DNA of 52,526 nt from an uncultured Prevotellaceae bacterium (GCA_902761605.1 CACWLC010000017.1:1-52526); one strand, 5' to 3'; shown: positions 15,854 to 26,528, numbered from the stretch's first letter. The notes: generated by a model from the letters alone, not told the origin. A program made the numbers and translations.

Positions 15854-18800
15854 ATGAACAAAACAATGAAACTGTTGAGCAAACTGTGTCTATTGGCAGC
15901 GTTCTTCGTATTGGCTCCACCAGAGCTGATGGCGCAGACGATTGCTAAAGGACAGGTTTTCGACTCTAACAATGAGGCCGTCATCGGTGCGACAGTAGTT
16001 GAAAAGGGAAGTCCCAAAAACGCTACAGTTACAGATTTCGACGGAAACTTTACGTTGACACTGAAGAACAGTAAGCAGGTGATCATTTCCTATATTGGAA
16101 TGAAGCCAAAGACTGTGACTATCAATGGCAGTGACCCAATCACCGTAAAGATGGAAGATGACAACACAACACTTAACGACGTGGTTGTTATCGGTTATGG
16201 TGCAGTACGCAAAAAAGACCTTACTGGTTCTGTTGCAACAGTTGCAGGTCAAGATCTGGCAAAAGTGCCTGTATCTAATGTATCTGAGGCTCTGACAGGT
16301 AAGATGGCCGGTGTAAACATCACAACTACCGACGGTTCACCTGATGCTGAGGTACTTATCCGAGTTCGTGGTGGTGGTTCTATCACTGGTGACAACAGCC
16401 CTCTGATCGTTATCGACGGTTTCCAGGGTGGAAGCATGAGCGACCTCTCACCTAACGACATTGAGGACATCACTGTTCTGAAGGATGCATCTTCTACAGC
16501 CATCTACGGTTCTGAAGGTGCTAACGGTGTAATCCTTATCACGACAAAGAACGCGAAGGGAGGTAAGACTCAGATTAACTACAATGGATATCTGCAGACC
16601 AAGAAAGTTGCAAGACGTATGGATGTGCTTGACACATATCAGTATGTTATGTCAAACTACGAGTATGCAGCTCTTCGTGGAGAAAGTGCCCTGAACTCTT
16701 TCTACAAGCAATTTGGTGTATTCGATGACCTCTATCTCTATAAGAGCATTGAAGCAATCGACTGGCAGGATGACCTCTTCGGAGCAAGCACTATCTCACA
16801 GAGCCATAACCTGAGTGTTCAGGGTGGTACTGACAAGACAAAGTTCAACCTCTCAGGTACATATGACTACAATGCCGGTCTGATGCCAAACAACGACTTC
16901 TCTCGTTTCGCATTCCTCTTTAAGTTGAATCACGACATCAATAAGAGTTTGAAGTTCTCTATGACAGCCCGTGTAAACGACCAGACTGCTAATGGTCAGG
17001 GTACTCAGGGTGGTACATATAAGGTTCGTACTGAGCAGGCTCTCTATGGTGTTGCCACAAAGGGTCTCTCAGGTATGATCACGCCTGACTTCTCAACTAT
17101 GTCTGATGATGAAATTCAGGAGTGGCAGCGTGCCAACATGTCACTGGCAGAGCAGTCAGAGCAGTACTGGCGTCGCCGTAACAACCGCGGTTTCGTATTC
17201 AACGGAGCCTTGGATTGGAAGACTCCTCTGAAAGGTCTGACAGCACATCTTGAGGGTGGTTATACATACGGTTTCAACGAAGTAAAGAACTGGTATGGTT
17301 CTACTACCACTCAGGCTTCTTATGTAGGAGGTAATCCTTTGGCCGACTGGAGAAAGACCAACACAAACAGCATCCGTGAGAGTTTAACACTGACTTACGA
17401 CACAAAGATTGACAAGATTCATCACCTCAACGTGATGGCAGGTCAGGAAATTCGTTCCAGCCGTTCTAACTACAGCGAAATGAGTGCCAACAACTTCAGT
17501 AAGGCATTCAATGCAGAACAGGTATTCGCAAACTTCGGCCTTGGCACCATGCAGTCAATGACAGGTAACGTAGCAGCCAATCAGAATAAGACATCGTTCT
17601 TCGGACGTATTAACTACACATTGCTTGACCGCTATCTGCTTACTATTACCCTCCGTGAGGATGGTAGCTCACAGTTTGGTGATGGTCACCGTTGGGGATT
17701 CTTCCCTGCTGCTGCTGCATCATGGCGTATCATTGAAGAGCCTTGGATGGAAGGTGCGCGCAAATGGTTGTCTAACTTGAAGCTCCGTGTATCTTACGGT
17801 AAGGTAGGTAACGATAAGATTGGTAACACTCAATATGTTCAGCTTTACGATACCAACAGTGGCTCTAAGCGTTATGGTGTAGGTGATAATGCAAACTCTC
17901 ACCAGGCCGTATCCAGCACACTGGCTAACCCATTGCTGACATGGGAGAAGCGTACTACACGTAACATCGGTCTTGACTTCGGATTCTTCAATGAGCGACT
18001 CTCAGGAAACATCGATGTTTACTGGAACAGTACTGACGACCTTCTGATTAACCACAATATTGCAGCTCCTGGTTACACCACCGTTTGGGAGAACTCAGCT
18101 TCTACAAGCAACAAGGGTGTTGAAGTGACTTTGAACGCTGCAATCATTCAGACCAAGAATGTACGTCTGAGCGCTAACTTCAACATCGGCTTCGACAAGT
18201 CGGATGTAAAGAGCCTTGCAAACGGTCTGCAGGAAATGACATTTGCTTCAGGCTGGGCAAGCACAGACAACAAGAACCAGCAGGATTACATCGTACGTAT
18301 TGGCGATCCTATCGGACTGGTTTACGGATGGATGAGCGACGGTTATTACACTACAGCCGACTTTGCAAGCTTCAATGAAGCCACTGGTGTATACACATTG
18401 AAGGAAGGTGTTCCCACAACTTCACTGCTTGGCGGTACCATAGGTATCCGTCCAGGTGCCATGAAGTTGAAGGACCTGAATGGTGACGGTGTTGTTGATG
18501 CTAAGGATATCACTGTTATCGGTGACACCAACCCAGACTTTGCAGGTGGTTTCGGCTTCAGCGGTGAGGTATACGATTTCGACTTCAACGTAAACTTCAC
18601 ATATAAAGTTGGCAATGATATCTACAATGCCAACAAGATTCAGACCTCATCACGTTATCGTGCAGGTACATATCCAAACATGCGCGCAGACATGAGCCAG
18701 AGCAATGCCTACTCATACATCAATCCTGAGACAGGTGTTCTGCTGAGAACACTTGAGGATTTGGCATACTGGAATGAAGGTGGCAACGGACAGGGAGCAA

Positions 18801-19126
18801 AGGCTATGTGGAGCCCGTTCTCTACAGGTGATGCAGTAGTCGTTCCTACAGACTGGGCTATGGATAGAGCATCTTTCCTCCGTCTGCAGAGCTTAACAAT
18901 AGGCTACACTATTCCTAAGAATATCACCAAGAAGTTTGGTGTACAGCGCCTACGCGCATACGCTACAGGAACTAACCTGTTCGTTATTTCAAGCTATCCT
19001 GGCTTCGACCCAGAAGTTAGCTCTTACGCACGCAACAGCAGTTACTCAGGTCTCACTCCTGGTATCGACTTCTCTTCTTATCCAAAGAGCCGTGCATTTA
19101 CCTTTGGTTTGAACGTAACGCTGTAA
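15854..19126 (+). CDS. susC: SusC/RagA-family TonB-dependent outer-membrane transporter
   Basis: The 1090-residue protein has a signal peptide (cleaved after LMAQ). A carboxypeptidase-regulatory-like domain spans about 28-105 (GQVFDSNNEAVIGATVVEKG), followed by the TonB-box region DVVVIGYG. The plug domain carries the signature VLKDASSTAIYGSEGANGV and then the long beta-barrel. It would import pectic oligosaccharides across the outer membrane, gated by the SusD lid encoded next. Length is normal for the family. It starts the susC-susD-surface lipoprotein operon, controlled by the operator and -7 box just upstream. The substrate is inferred from the neighbouring lyases. Confidence 0.95.
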   Translation: MNKTMKLLSKLCLLAAFFVLAPPELMAQTIAKGQVFDSNNEAVIGATVVEKGSPKNATVTDFDGNFTLTLKNSKQVIISYIGMKPKTVTINGSDPITVKMEDDNTTLNDVVVIGYGAVRKKDLTGSVATVAGQDLAKVPVSNVSEALTGKMAGVNITTTDGSPDAEVLIRVRGGGSITGDNSPLIVIDGFQGGSMSDLSPNDIEDITVLKDASSTAIYGSEGANGVILITTKNAKGGKTQINYNGYLQTKKVARRMDVLDTYQYVMSNYEYAALRGESALNSFYKQFGVFDDLYLYKSIEAIDWQDDLFGASTISQSHNLSVQGGTDKTKFNLSGTYDYNAGLMPNNDFSRFAFLFKLNHDINKSLKFSMTARVNDQTANGQGTQGGTYKVRTEQALYGVATKGLSGMITPDFSTMSDDEIQEWQRANMSLAEQSEQYWRRRNNRGFVFNGALDWKTPLKGLTAHLEGGYTYGFNEVKNWYGSTTTQASYVGGNPLADWRKTNTNSIRESLTLTYDTKIDKIHHLNVMAGQEIRSSRSNYSEMSANNFSKAFNAEQVFANFGLGTMQSMTGNVAANQNKTSFFGRINYTLLDRYLLTITLREDGSSQFGDGHRWGFFPAAAASWRIIEEPWMEGARKWLSNLKLRVSYGKVGNDKIGNTQYVQLYDTNSGSKRYGVGDNANSHQAVSSTLANPLLTWEKRTTRNIGLDFGFFNERLSGNIDVYWNSTDDLLINHNIAAPGYTTVWENSASTSNKGVEVTLNAAIIQTKNVRLSANFNIGFDKSDVKSLANGLQEMTFASGWASTDNKNQQDYIVRIGDPIGLVYGWMSDGYYTTADFASFNEATGVYTLKEGVPTTSLLGGTIGIRPGAMKLKDLNGDGVVDAKDITVIGDTNPDFAGGFGFSGEVYDFDFNVNFTYKVGNDIYNANKIQTSSRYRAGTYPNMRADMSQSNAYSYINPETGVLLRTLEDLAYWNEGGNGQGAKAMWSPFSTGDAVVVPTDWAMDRASFLRLQSLTIGYTIPKNITKKFGVQRLRAYATGTNLFVISSYPGFDPEVSSYARNSSYSGLTPGIDFSSYPKSRAFTFGLNVTL

Positions 19127-19151
19127 TTAACAATTAACAATCGATAAAGAT

Positions 19152-21317
19152 ATGAAATTCAAGAATAAATATATAGCAATTGCAGCTCTTGGAGTAATCG
19201 GTCTGACATCGTGTAACGACACTCTCGAAGTAGAGTCTCCTTCACAGATGGACCAGACGATGGTATATAGCTCTACAGAGTTTGCAACCAACGCCATCAA
19301 CGGCGTATATGTACTGTTCTGCGAAGACCCGTTCACCAGCCGTATGTGTGGTGTATGGATGCAGAACACCGACGTGGAGGCTATGAGCGTTCAGGAGGCC
19401 GTTGCCACAAACCACCGTCAGGCTGTTTGGCCTCTTCAGGGTGCAGGCAATGTAGGCTGGAGCGATGTAAAGAAGGTATGGGACAACAACCTTCTTGCCA
19501 TCGAGCGTGCAAACCAGGTACGTGCTGGTGTAGATGCCAGTGCTATTGGCAGCCAGGACGAGATGCAGCAGATCAAAGGTGAAGCAACCTGTCTTAAGGC
19601 ATTCCGTTATTATCTGCTTTGTAACTTCTTTGGCGATGTGCCATACTATGACATAGCTGCAAAATGGGGTGAAGAGATCGACAAACCGCGTACAGACAAG
19701 AACGTTGTTTACAGCCGTGTGCTGCAGCAGTTGGTTGACATTGAGCCAAACATGAAGTGGAGCGAAGTTAACACAGGTGGTATCGAGCGTATGAACCGTG
19801 ATTTCGCAATCGGTCTTATTGCACGTCTTGCACTTTTCCGTGCAGGTTACGGTATGACCAAGGATGGCACAATGAAACGTGCTGACGACTATCTGACAGT
19901 TACAGCTGACTCGCTGACAGTTACTTATAAGGATGTCAACGGAACTGAGAAGACAGCTCAGACTTACACTCAGTATTATCAGATGGCAAAGGACTACTGC
20001 CAGAAGCTCATCCAGCTGAAGCCACGTAATCTCTATGCAAACTTTGAGCAGTCATTCATCAATGTGATGAACTACTCTCCAGAGAATAATGCTGAAGTAC
20101 TATATGAGGTTGCCTTTGTTCAGAACTACGGTGGTGATATTGGTTGGAGTTTCGGTGTACCTAACACTGGAACTAATGTTAATGGTAACACGACAGCTCA
20201 GGTAGCTCTTACACCAACCTTCTACATGTCGTTTGCAGACAATGATGCACGTAGAGACATTTGCTGTGCCAAATACGACCACGTAAATGATACCGTTCGC
20301 GCCGTTGCGTCAACAGCTCTTTATCCAGGTAAGTACGATCGTGCACGCGCTGCTAAAGAGTTGGGATCTGGTTCATCAAAGGGTACAGGTATGAACTATC
20401 CTGTGATGCGCTACTCAGATGTTCTGCTGATGCTTGCTGAAGCAGAGAACGAGCTTAATGGCCCTACTGCTCTTGCAAAACAAGCGCTAACAACTGTTCG
20501 TACACGTGCTTTTGCCAACAGTCCTACATTTGCCGATGATGTTACCAATTATGTAGCCAGTCTGAACTCAAAGGAAGATTTCTTCAATGCTATTGTTAAT
20601 GAGCGTGCATGGGAGTTCGGTGGTGAGGCACTCCGTAAGTTTGACCTCATACGCTGGAACCTCTATGCTAAGAAGATCGAGGAAGCTATGTATACAGGTC
20701 TGTGCTGGGGTATCTCAACAAATCAGGAACTGATGGAAGCTCCTGGCGTATTGACACAGTATCCTGACGCAGCTAAATATACCACATGGGCAGATAGACT
20801 CTACTACGTAAAAGTTGCCAAAGACAACCGCAGGTCTGACATCAAGTGGTATAACGAGAAGTACAAAATCGCTGAAGACGATGCCACAATGAAAGCAGCT
20901 GGATGGCAGTCTGTAAACTGGGGTTCTCAGATGATCAAGCGTACACGTACCTATATATATAATGGAACAGACTGGGGAACAACAACTCCTACCAAGGTTG
21001 TAAATGCAGATGGCAGCACTACCTATACACTGGGTACAGCACCTAACACAACGACTGTTACTGTAGCAGCAGGTGCAGCTACCGGTATTACACGTAAGGA
21101 TGTTTATGCAGCAAGTGACTATTTCACACGTTTGTATCGCGGTTACTCTAACGGTGCACTTAAAGGTAATGGCGTTGTTCCATATCTGCTGCCTATTACC
21201 ACTGAGACAATCTCTGCAAGTTCTGTATTGAGCAACGAAGGTTACCACATTCTCGACATGAATATGGAGAAGGGTACCAATGTTGAGATTGCAACGATTG
21301 AACAAGAATACAAATAA
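19152..21317 (+). CDS. susD: SusD/RagB-family surface glycan-binding lipoprotein
   Basis: The signal peptide ends in the lipobox GLTSC (Cys21) followed by NDTLEVESP, so it is a lipoprotein with a surface-export-like start. The body shows the SusD tetratricopeptide scaffold (NNLLAIERANQVRAG, EATCLKAFRYYLLCNFFGDV) and the late signature YPVMRYSDVLLMLAEAENEL, then NERAWEFGGEALRKFDLIRW. It forms the hinged lid over the SusC barrel and binds the oligosaccharide. At 721 residues it is on the long side for SusD; the excess lies in the C-terminal third. It follows susC by 25 bases. Confidence 0.95.
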   Translation: MKFKNKYIAIAALGVIGLTSCNDTLEVESPSQMDQTMVYSSTEFATNAINGVYVLFCEDPFTSRMCGVWMQNTDVEAMSVQEAVATNHRQAVWPLQGAGNVGWSDVKKVWDNNLLAIERANQVRAGVDASAIGSQDEMQQIKGEATCLKAFRYYLLCNFFGDVPYYDIAAKWGEEIDKPRTDKNVVYSRVLQQLVDIEPNMKWSEVNTGGIERMNRDFAIGLIARLALFRAGYGMTKDGTMKRADDYLTVTADSLTVTYKDVNGTEKTAQTYTQYYQMAKDYCQKLIQLKPRNLYANFEQSFINVMNYSPENNAEVLYEVAFVQNYGGDIGWSFGVPNTGTNVNGNTTAQVALTPTFYMSFADNDARRDICCAKYDHVNDTVRAVASTALYPGKYDRARAAKELGSGSSKGTGMNYPVMRYSDVLLMLAEAENELNGPTALAKQALTTVRTRAFANSPTFADDVTNYVASLNSKEDFFNAIVNERAWEFGGEALRKFDLIRWNLYAKKIEEAMYTGLCWGISTNQELMEAPGVLTQYPDAAKYTTWADRLYYVKVAKDNRRSDIKWYNEKYKIAEDDATMKAAGWQSVNWGSQMIKRTRTYIYNGTDWGTTTPTKVVNADGSTTYTLGTAPNTTTVTVAAGAATGITRKDVYAASDYFTRLYRGYSNGALKGNGVVPYLLPITTETISASSVLSNEGYHILDMNMEKGTNVEIATIEQEYK

Positions 21318-21331
21318 TTAGGAAACGCATT

Positions 21332-23023
21332 ATGAAAAAGATATTTAAGACCATGTTGCTGCTTGCAGCAGTAACCACAGGAATGGGAACGTTCACTAGC
21401 TGTAGCAGTGACAAAGACCTTCCAAAGGCCGATGCTCTGTTCCGTCCAGTCATCAATGCTGATGACAATCTGGAGTTGGGGCTGGACGACAACAACGTTC
21501 CCTACATGATCGTAAAATGGGACAACTATAGTAGTGCTAATCAGTACACAGTAAAGGTTGTGCCAACAGATGCCAGCGTAGCAGCCAAAGAGGTTACCAC
21601 CTCTGAACTGACATGCCGCTTCGACGGTCTGGAGTACGATAAGGAATATTTCGTTTATATCAGTTCTGCGAACACAGAGTCAGGACTATCGTCAAAAGAA
21701 TACTCTGTAACAACAACTACACCTGATTTTCCAACAAGTCTGATTACTCCTGCAACAACAGACCTTATTGATATTCAAGCGCGTATCAGCTGGCCTATTG
21801 GTGTAACTTACGACAAGCTTGTAGTAGTCAAAGACTCTGACGACGAGACAGCAGGCGAGTACGATGTAACTGACGAAGATAACGCTATAGGAGAAAAGAT
21901 TATCGGTGGCCTGGAGCCTTCAACCACATATCGCGTAGAGGCTTGGAAGAACGATAGCTATCAGGGAAAGAAGCGTATTAAGACAACTGCTTCTGAGAAG
22001 TATAGCGGAAATGTAGTAGACCTTCGTTCACTTACTGCAGAAGAGAGTCTGAAGTGGGTAAACACCGATCATATGGACTCTTTGGCTCAGGAATATCCAG
22101 ATCAGGATATCACAATCGTTATGCAGGGTGGTATGAACTATCGTCTTGAGACCGTTAAACTGCCTTCAACCAAAGGTAACATCAAGTTTGTGACAGGACT
22201 TAGCCTTAAGGGCTATGCCGTTTGGAATGTAACAGGAAACTTCGATCTTGCAAATGGTGTAAACCTCGGTGGTATCTATTTCGAGAAGATTGATTTTACC
22301 GATGATGAATCTAAACCCAAGACTGGAGGTAACTATGGTGGAACATATCTGTTCAACCCGAATAGCGATGCTACTATCGGTACAGTATCACTTAAGTCTT
22401 GTGAAGTTCGTTACAAACGCGGTGTTCTCCGTATCCGTAGTACCAATATGGTAGAGAACTTTATTGCCGATGATTGTATATTCGAGTATATCGGTGGTTA
22501 TGGTATTACCAATGTCGACAACAATGGTGCTGCTATTAAGAACATCAAGGTGACCAACTCTACGTTTGCGAACTGCGTACGTCTGTTTGTAAACACCAAG
22601 AGCAAGGATATTGAGTGCGGTACTGCAGAGATTGACCATTGTACATTCGCTTACTTCTCAGGCTCTAGCCGTGGTGTTATCGAGCTTCAGGAAAAGACTT
22701 GGAAGGGTGGTATCACTATCAAAAACTCTATTTATGGTTCTTGCGGTGAAGTTCACACCAAGCCACAGGAAGGCATTAAGGGATGGACTGGTACTGTAGT
22801 TCCTACAACCGACAATGTATTCTTCTCCAGTGATTTGGTATGGGCTATCAACGAGGCCGATGGTACTCCTGTCAACGCCCTTGACGGCACAAAGCTTGCA
22901 ACAGACACCAAGGGTACCTTCAAGGATCCAAATCCCGATGGCGAACTGATGCCTGGTGACTATACATTGATTAATGCTGATGCTATTAAGGCAAAGGTTG
23001 GTGACCCACGTTGGCTGCCATAA
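21332..23023 (+). CDS. Surface lipoprotein with FN3 domains and a beta-helix (DUF4957/DUF5123-like)
   Basis: The signal peptide ends FTSC (Cys24) followed by SSDKD, a surface-lipoprotein start. Residues about 30-135 and 136-220 are fibronectin-III-like. Residues about 225-500 form a right-handed beta-helix with repeating strands (FIADDCIFEYIGGYGITNVD, then NIKVTNSTFANCVRLFVNT). The C-terminal stretch ending GDPRWLP resembles what I recall as DUF4957/DUF5123 proteins of pectin loci. No lyase catalytic Arg/Lys set is evident, so it is probably a pectin-binding SusE/F-position protein, not an enzyme. It is the third gene of the susCD operon. Confidence 0.8.
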   Translation: MKKIFKTMLLLAAVTTGMGTFTSCSSDKDLPKADALFRPVINADDNLELGLDDNNVPYMIVKWDNYSSANQYTVKVVPTDASVAAKEVTTSELTCRFDGLEYDKEYFVYISSANTESGLSSKEYSVTTTTPDFPTSLITPATTDLIDIQARISWPIGVTYDKLVVVKDSDDETAGEYDVTDEDNAIGEKIIGGLEPSTTYRVEAWKNDSYQGKKRIKTTASEKYSGNVVDLRSLTAEESLKWVNTDHMDSLAQEYPDQDITIVMQGGMNYRLETVKLPSTKGNIKFVTGLSLKGYAVWNVTGNFDLANGVNLGGIYFEKIDFTDDESKPKTGGNYGGTYLFNPNSDATIGTVSLKSCEVRYKRGVLRIRSTNMVENFIADDCIFEYIGGYGITNVDNNGAAIKNIKVTNSTFANCVRLFVNTKSKDIECGTAEIDHCTFAYFSGSSRGVIELQEKTWKGGITIKNSIYGSCGEVHTKPQEGIKGWTGTVVPTTDNVFFSSDLVWAINEADGTPVNALDGTKLATDTKGTFKDPNPDGELMPGDYTLINADAIKAKVGDPRWLP

Positions 23024-23043
23024 TGCTATCATTCTTATAACAA

Positions 23044-23077
23044 AGGGCGAATGCTGACTAAGTGTTCGCCTTTTTTA
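23044..23077 (+). terminator. Terminator after the susCD operon
   Basis: GGCGAA (23046-23051) pairs with TTCGCC (23065-23070), with an AAAG on the 5' side facing TTTTTT (23071-23076). No clear -7 box lies between it and the next gene, so the following PL10 gene may depend on read-through. Confidence 0.7.
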
Positions 23078-23099
23078 ATAGCCATAGATATTACAACAA

Positions 23100-24941
23100 A
23101 TGAAAAAAGCATTACTTACAATTATCCTTATCGCTGGATTCTTAACAGAGGCCAATGCACAGAATGCTTCCTCTATGAAATGGGCAGATATATGTTCGGG
23201 AAAAATGAGTGCTGACTGGTATGGCAGCGAAGAAGCACAGAAGATAGCCGACATTGTGCTCTCTGTACAGAAGAACAATGGTGGCTGGATGAAGAACGAC
23301 CAGTTGCACAAACTTTCGGATAGCGAGTTGGCCGACCTGCTATCATCACGCTCTGAGCACTCATGCCTGGACAACACAGCCACGACACAAGAGATGCGTT
23401 TTCTGGCCAAGGTATATCAGAAGACAAAAGTAGAGAAATACAAGGAGTCATTTAAGAAGGCTCTTAACATGATCTTCGAGGCTGAAAAAGAATGTGGCGG
23501 CTGGTCACAATACTGGCCGTTGGCTGGCAACGGGAGCTATTGGGATTACATCACATTCAACGACGACTTGATGACAAATGTGATGCGTCTGCTTCAGGAG
23601 ATTGCTGCCGGTAAAGGCGACTTTGCAGACATGGCAGATGAAGTTGCGAAGAAACATTGCACGGAGGCTGTCGAACGAGCCATAAATGTGATTATCAAGT
23701 GTCAGGTTGATGACAACGGAACAAAGGCAGCCTGGTGTGCCCAGCACGACACCACCACTTTCCAGCCAGCTGTGGGCCGTCCCCATGAGTTGCCATCTAT
23801 CAGCGGCAGCGAATCAGCAAGCCTGCTTTCGTATCTGATGACTATTGAGAACCCGTCGGAGGAGCTGCAACAGACCATCCATTCTGCCGTTGCCTGGCTC
23901 GACACACATAAGATTGACGGTAAAGCCGTAGAAGATTTCACCAATGCCAACGGAGAAAAAGACCGTCGGATAATAGACAAGGCAGGCAGTGCTGTATGGG
24001 GACGATTTATCCAGCTTGGTGGAGAGACTGGTCGTAAGACTTATGAGTCGTTCTTCAATATGCTGAAGAATCGCGGTAAGTCACGTTCATATACCGCAGA
24101 TGGCAAGACATACAGCTATACGGAATATGAGATTGCCAGCAAGTCATATAACCCGGAGAAGGCCTATCAGCCGATATTCGCTATCTACGACAACACCTTG
24201 GCACATCTGTACTACCGGTTCCTCTATATCTACGAGGATGCCGACTATACTACAGACTGGAAGGGTTGTTCCGTGCCTACCTCCCTTAATGCCATACGCC
24301 GAACCAACTATCAGTTTATGGGTAGTTGGCCGCTGAATGTCATTAAGAATGAATATCCGTCATGGAAACAGCGTATTGAATCACAGAAAGCCTCAGAGGG
24401 ATATACCACCTATACACTATCTGATAACACAAAAGGCAGTACCAGTTCCTCGGAATATTCTTTTAGCGGAGATATCAAAGTGACGAATGGCAACAACAAG
24501 AACTATGGTGCAGGCAAGTCGGCTACCGTAAAATACTCAGCTGGGGTTAACTACACAGTACAGCTTCCTGAGGGAGTGAAAATTGAGAAGGTAGACTTCT
24601 ACGGCTATGACAATTACGACGTTGATGCCTATATCAGCCATTTTAACGGCGAAGACTTTAATGCCACCCAATATGTTTTTCCTGCCAAGGATGGTGATAA
24701 CATGACATACGTAACCCATACCCTAAAGGCAGACAAGCCCTTAGAGAACAGCTTCAGTTTTAAGCTTGGGTCAAAGCAATGCTGTCTTATTCTCACCCTT
24801 TACCAAAAGAGCAGTTCCACAGGTATAGTAATCCCTGTAACCGATATAGAATCGGCAGCCTACGACATTCAGGGAAATCGCGTGGATACAAGCTACAAGG
24901 GTCTTGTTGTCAAAGGTGGCAAGAAATATTTTCAGAGATAG
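23100..24941 (+). CDS. Secreted pectate lyase, PL10 family, with C-terminal module and sorting tail
   Basis: After a signal peptide (TEANAQ), residues about 40-400 are PL10-like, an alpha/alpha-toroid: NNGGWMKNDQL, SCLDNTATTQEMRFLAKVYQ, CGGWSQYWPL, ITFNDDLMTNVMRLL, and TFQPAVGRPHELPSISGSES at the place of the family's 'KPA.ARAYE.PS.S..ES' active-site segment. Residues about 425-575 are a beta-sandwich module (KVTNGNNKNYGAGKSATVKY). The tail AYDIQGNRVDTSYKGLVVKG matches the other secreted enzymes. It would degrade polygalacturonate. It lies 76 bases after the susCD operon with a terminator between; no own promoter is obvious. Confidence 0.87.
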   Translation: MKKALLTIILIAGFLTEANAQNASSMKWADICSGKMSADWYGSEEAQKIADIVLSVQKNNGGWMKNDQLHKLSDSELADLLSSRSEHSCLDNTATTQEMRFLAKVYQKTKVEKYKESFKKALNMIFEAEKECGGWSQYWPLAGNGSYWDYITFNDDLMTNVMRLLQEIAAGKGDFADMADEVAKKHCTEAVERAINVIIKCQVDDNGTKAAWCAQHDTTTFQPAVGRPHELPSISGSESASLLSYLMTIENPSEELQQTIHSAVAWLDTHKIDGKAVEDFTNANGEKDRRIIDKAGSAVWGRFIQLGGETGRKTYESFFNMLKNRGKSRSYTADGKTYSYTEYEIASKSYNPEKAYQPIFAIYDNTLAHLYYRFLYIYEDADYTTDWKGCSVPTSLNAIRRTNYQFMGSWPLNVIKNEYPSWKQRIESQKASEGYTTYTLSDNTKGSTSSSEYSFSGDIKVTNGNNKNYGAGKSATVKYSAGVNYTVQLPEGVKIEKVDFYGYDNYDVDAYISHFNGEDFNATQYVFPAKDGDNMTYVTHTLKADKPLENSFSFKLGSKQCCLILTLYQKSSSTGIVIPVTDIESAAYDIQGNRVDTSYKGLVVKGGKKYFQR

Positions 24942-24979
24942 ACACAATACTCATTTAAGGAAATCTTCTATAAGACAAT

Positions 24980-25010
24980 AATCCCCGCCGGCTGGCGGGG
25001 ATTGTTGCTT
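24980..25010. terminator. Bidirectional terminator between convergent genes
   Basis: AATCCCCGCC (24980-24989) pairs perfectly with GGCGGGGATT (24994-25003) around GGCT. It serves the rightward PL10 gene and the leftward GH28 gene, which converge here. Confidence 0.85.
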
Positions 25011-26494
25011 TATTTTTGCAGGGTAATTATCACGTTTTCTTTCTTCACGTTCTTATAGTTCGAGAACTCTGCATCTCGTTTCGCTATGATATGGACATCT
25101 TTCAGTGAGATATCCTCGATAGGCATCTCTGGCAAGCCTTTGAACTCCATTGCCCTTCCGGCACCATTGCAGACGATATTGCGGATATCGATCTTGCGGA
25201 AGATCGGGGTCTCCTCGGTTACTGGAACCTTAGATATTGAGTCGGGCTTGTCACCATCGGCCCACACCTCAGATACCGACTTGTTGCCATAGTACATATT
25301 GAAAGTGATGGCATCTGTCTTAATGTCTGTCATAGAGATATCATCGATGTAGATGTTCTCAACGATACCGCCACGTCCACGGGTAGACTTAAAGCGCAGA
25401 CCTACATCTGTACCAAGGAACTGACAATGTTTCACGAGAATATTCTTCACACCGCCACTCATCTCAGAACCTACAACGAAACCTCCATGTCCGGCAAATA
25501 CGGTACATCCGTCAACCACTACATTCTCACAAGGGCGTCCACGGCGACGTCCGTCGGCATCCTTACCACTCTTGATACAGATACCGTCATCACCTGCATC
25601 AAACTTGGAATCGACGATAAGTGCGTTCTTACATGACTCAAGATCCAAAGCATCACCATTCTGTGCATAGGAAGGATTGCGGGCCAGCACTCCGTCGATA
25701 ATAATATTCTCACACAACATAGGATGAATATTCCAGGCAGGAGAGTTCTGGAAAATAACATCTTTCAGAAGCACATTCTTACAATTCACCAGACTTATCA
25801 TCACAGGACGCAGGAAACGCTTGATGGCATTCCACTCTTCATCTGTCTGCGCCTTGGGAACGTTCATGTCTGCATTCTTCTCTGCATCGGCATAAGCCTG
25901 ATTTGGCACCCAATAGCCTTTCTTTCTCTCCACACCACCAGGTCGTGACAGTACTTCCTTCCACTGACTATCAGTAACCTTAGAGCGCTTTACAGGACGC
26001 CAAAACTGACCGTTTCCATCGATCACGCCCTTTCCGGTAATTGAGATATTCACAGCTCCATTAGCTGAAAGAGGCGACTGACATCTACGTGTATCGAGCC
26101 CCTCAAAAGAAGTCTTTATAACAGAATAAAGCGACTCATCAGCAGAGAACTGGATGACAGCTCCCATCTCAAGATGCAAGTCAATATTGGACTTAAGTAC
26201 GATAGGACCGGTAAACCATACACCACTTGGAACAATCAGATGACCTCCTCCCTTACTGGAAAGAGCATCAATAGCCTTTGAAAAAGCATCAGAACACAGA
26301 GTGACCCCATCTCCCTTGCCACCAAAGTCTTTTACGTTCACACTATAATCAGGAATCACGGGTGCCTTTACCTCATCCATCGCGAAAGGCAGATCCTGAG
26401 TATACTTCTTGTAAGGGTTATCACCCTTGCAACAATCCTGCGCCTGGGCAGCAAGTGCCACGCTCATCAGCGCCATGCAAATTAGTTTTTTCAT
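25010..26494 (-). CDS. Secreted polygalacturonase, GH28
   Basis: The start is set at the ATG at 26494, where MKKLICMALMSVALAAQAQ gives a clean signal peptide; the in-frame upstream extension would run through the promoter. GH28 motifs are all present: NGDALDLESC (about 279-288), the GDD pair in DAGDDGICIKSG (301-303), GHGG (335-338) and RFKST (367-371). It would hydrolyse alpha-1,4 galacturonosyl bonds, probably as an exo- or oligogalacturonide-acting enzyme given the Bacteroidetes context. It lacks the sorting-like tail, so it may stay periplasmic. It is transcribed leftward from a promoter that shares its operator with the divergent PL10-CE8 operon. Confidence 0.92.
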   Translation of the reverse strand: MKKLICMALMSVALAAQAQDCCKGDNPYKKYTQDLPFAMDEVKAPVIPDYSVNVKDFGGKGDGVTLCSDAFSKAIDALSSKGGGHLIVPSGVWFTGPIVLKSNIDLHLEMGAVIQFSADESLYSVIKTSFEGLDTRRCQSPLSANGAVNISITGKGVIDGNGQFWRPVKRSKVTDSQWKEVLSRPGGVERKKGYWVPNQAYADAEKNADMNVPKAQTDEEWNAIKRFLRPVMISLVNCKNVLLKDVIFQNSPAWNIHPMLCENIIIDGVLARNPSYAQNGDALDLESCKNALIVDSKFDAGDDGICIKSGKDADGRRRGRPCENVVVDGCTVFAGHGGFVVGSEMSGGVKNILVKHCQFLGTDVGLRFKSTRGRGGIVENIYIDDISMTDIKTDAITFNMYYGNKSVSEVWADGDKPDSISKVPVTEETPIFRKIDIRNIVCNGAGRAMEFKGLPEMPIEDISLKDVHIIAKRDAEFSNYKNVKKENVIITLQK

Positions 26495-26528
26495 TGTTAT
26501 GTAATTTGTTATATTCAGTAATCGCCTA

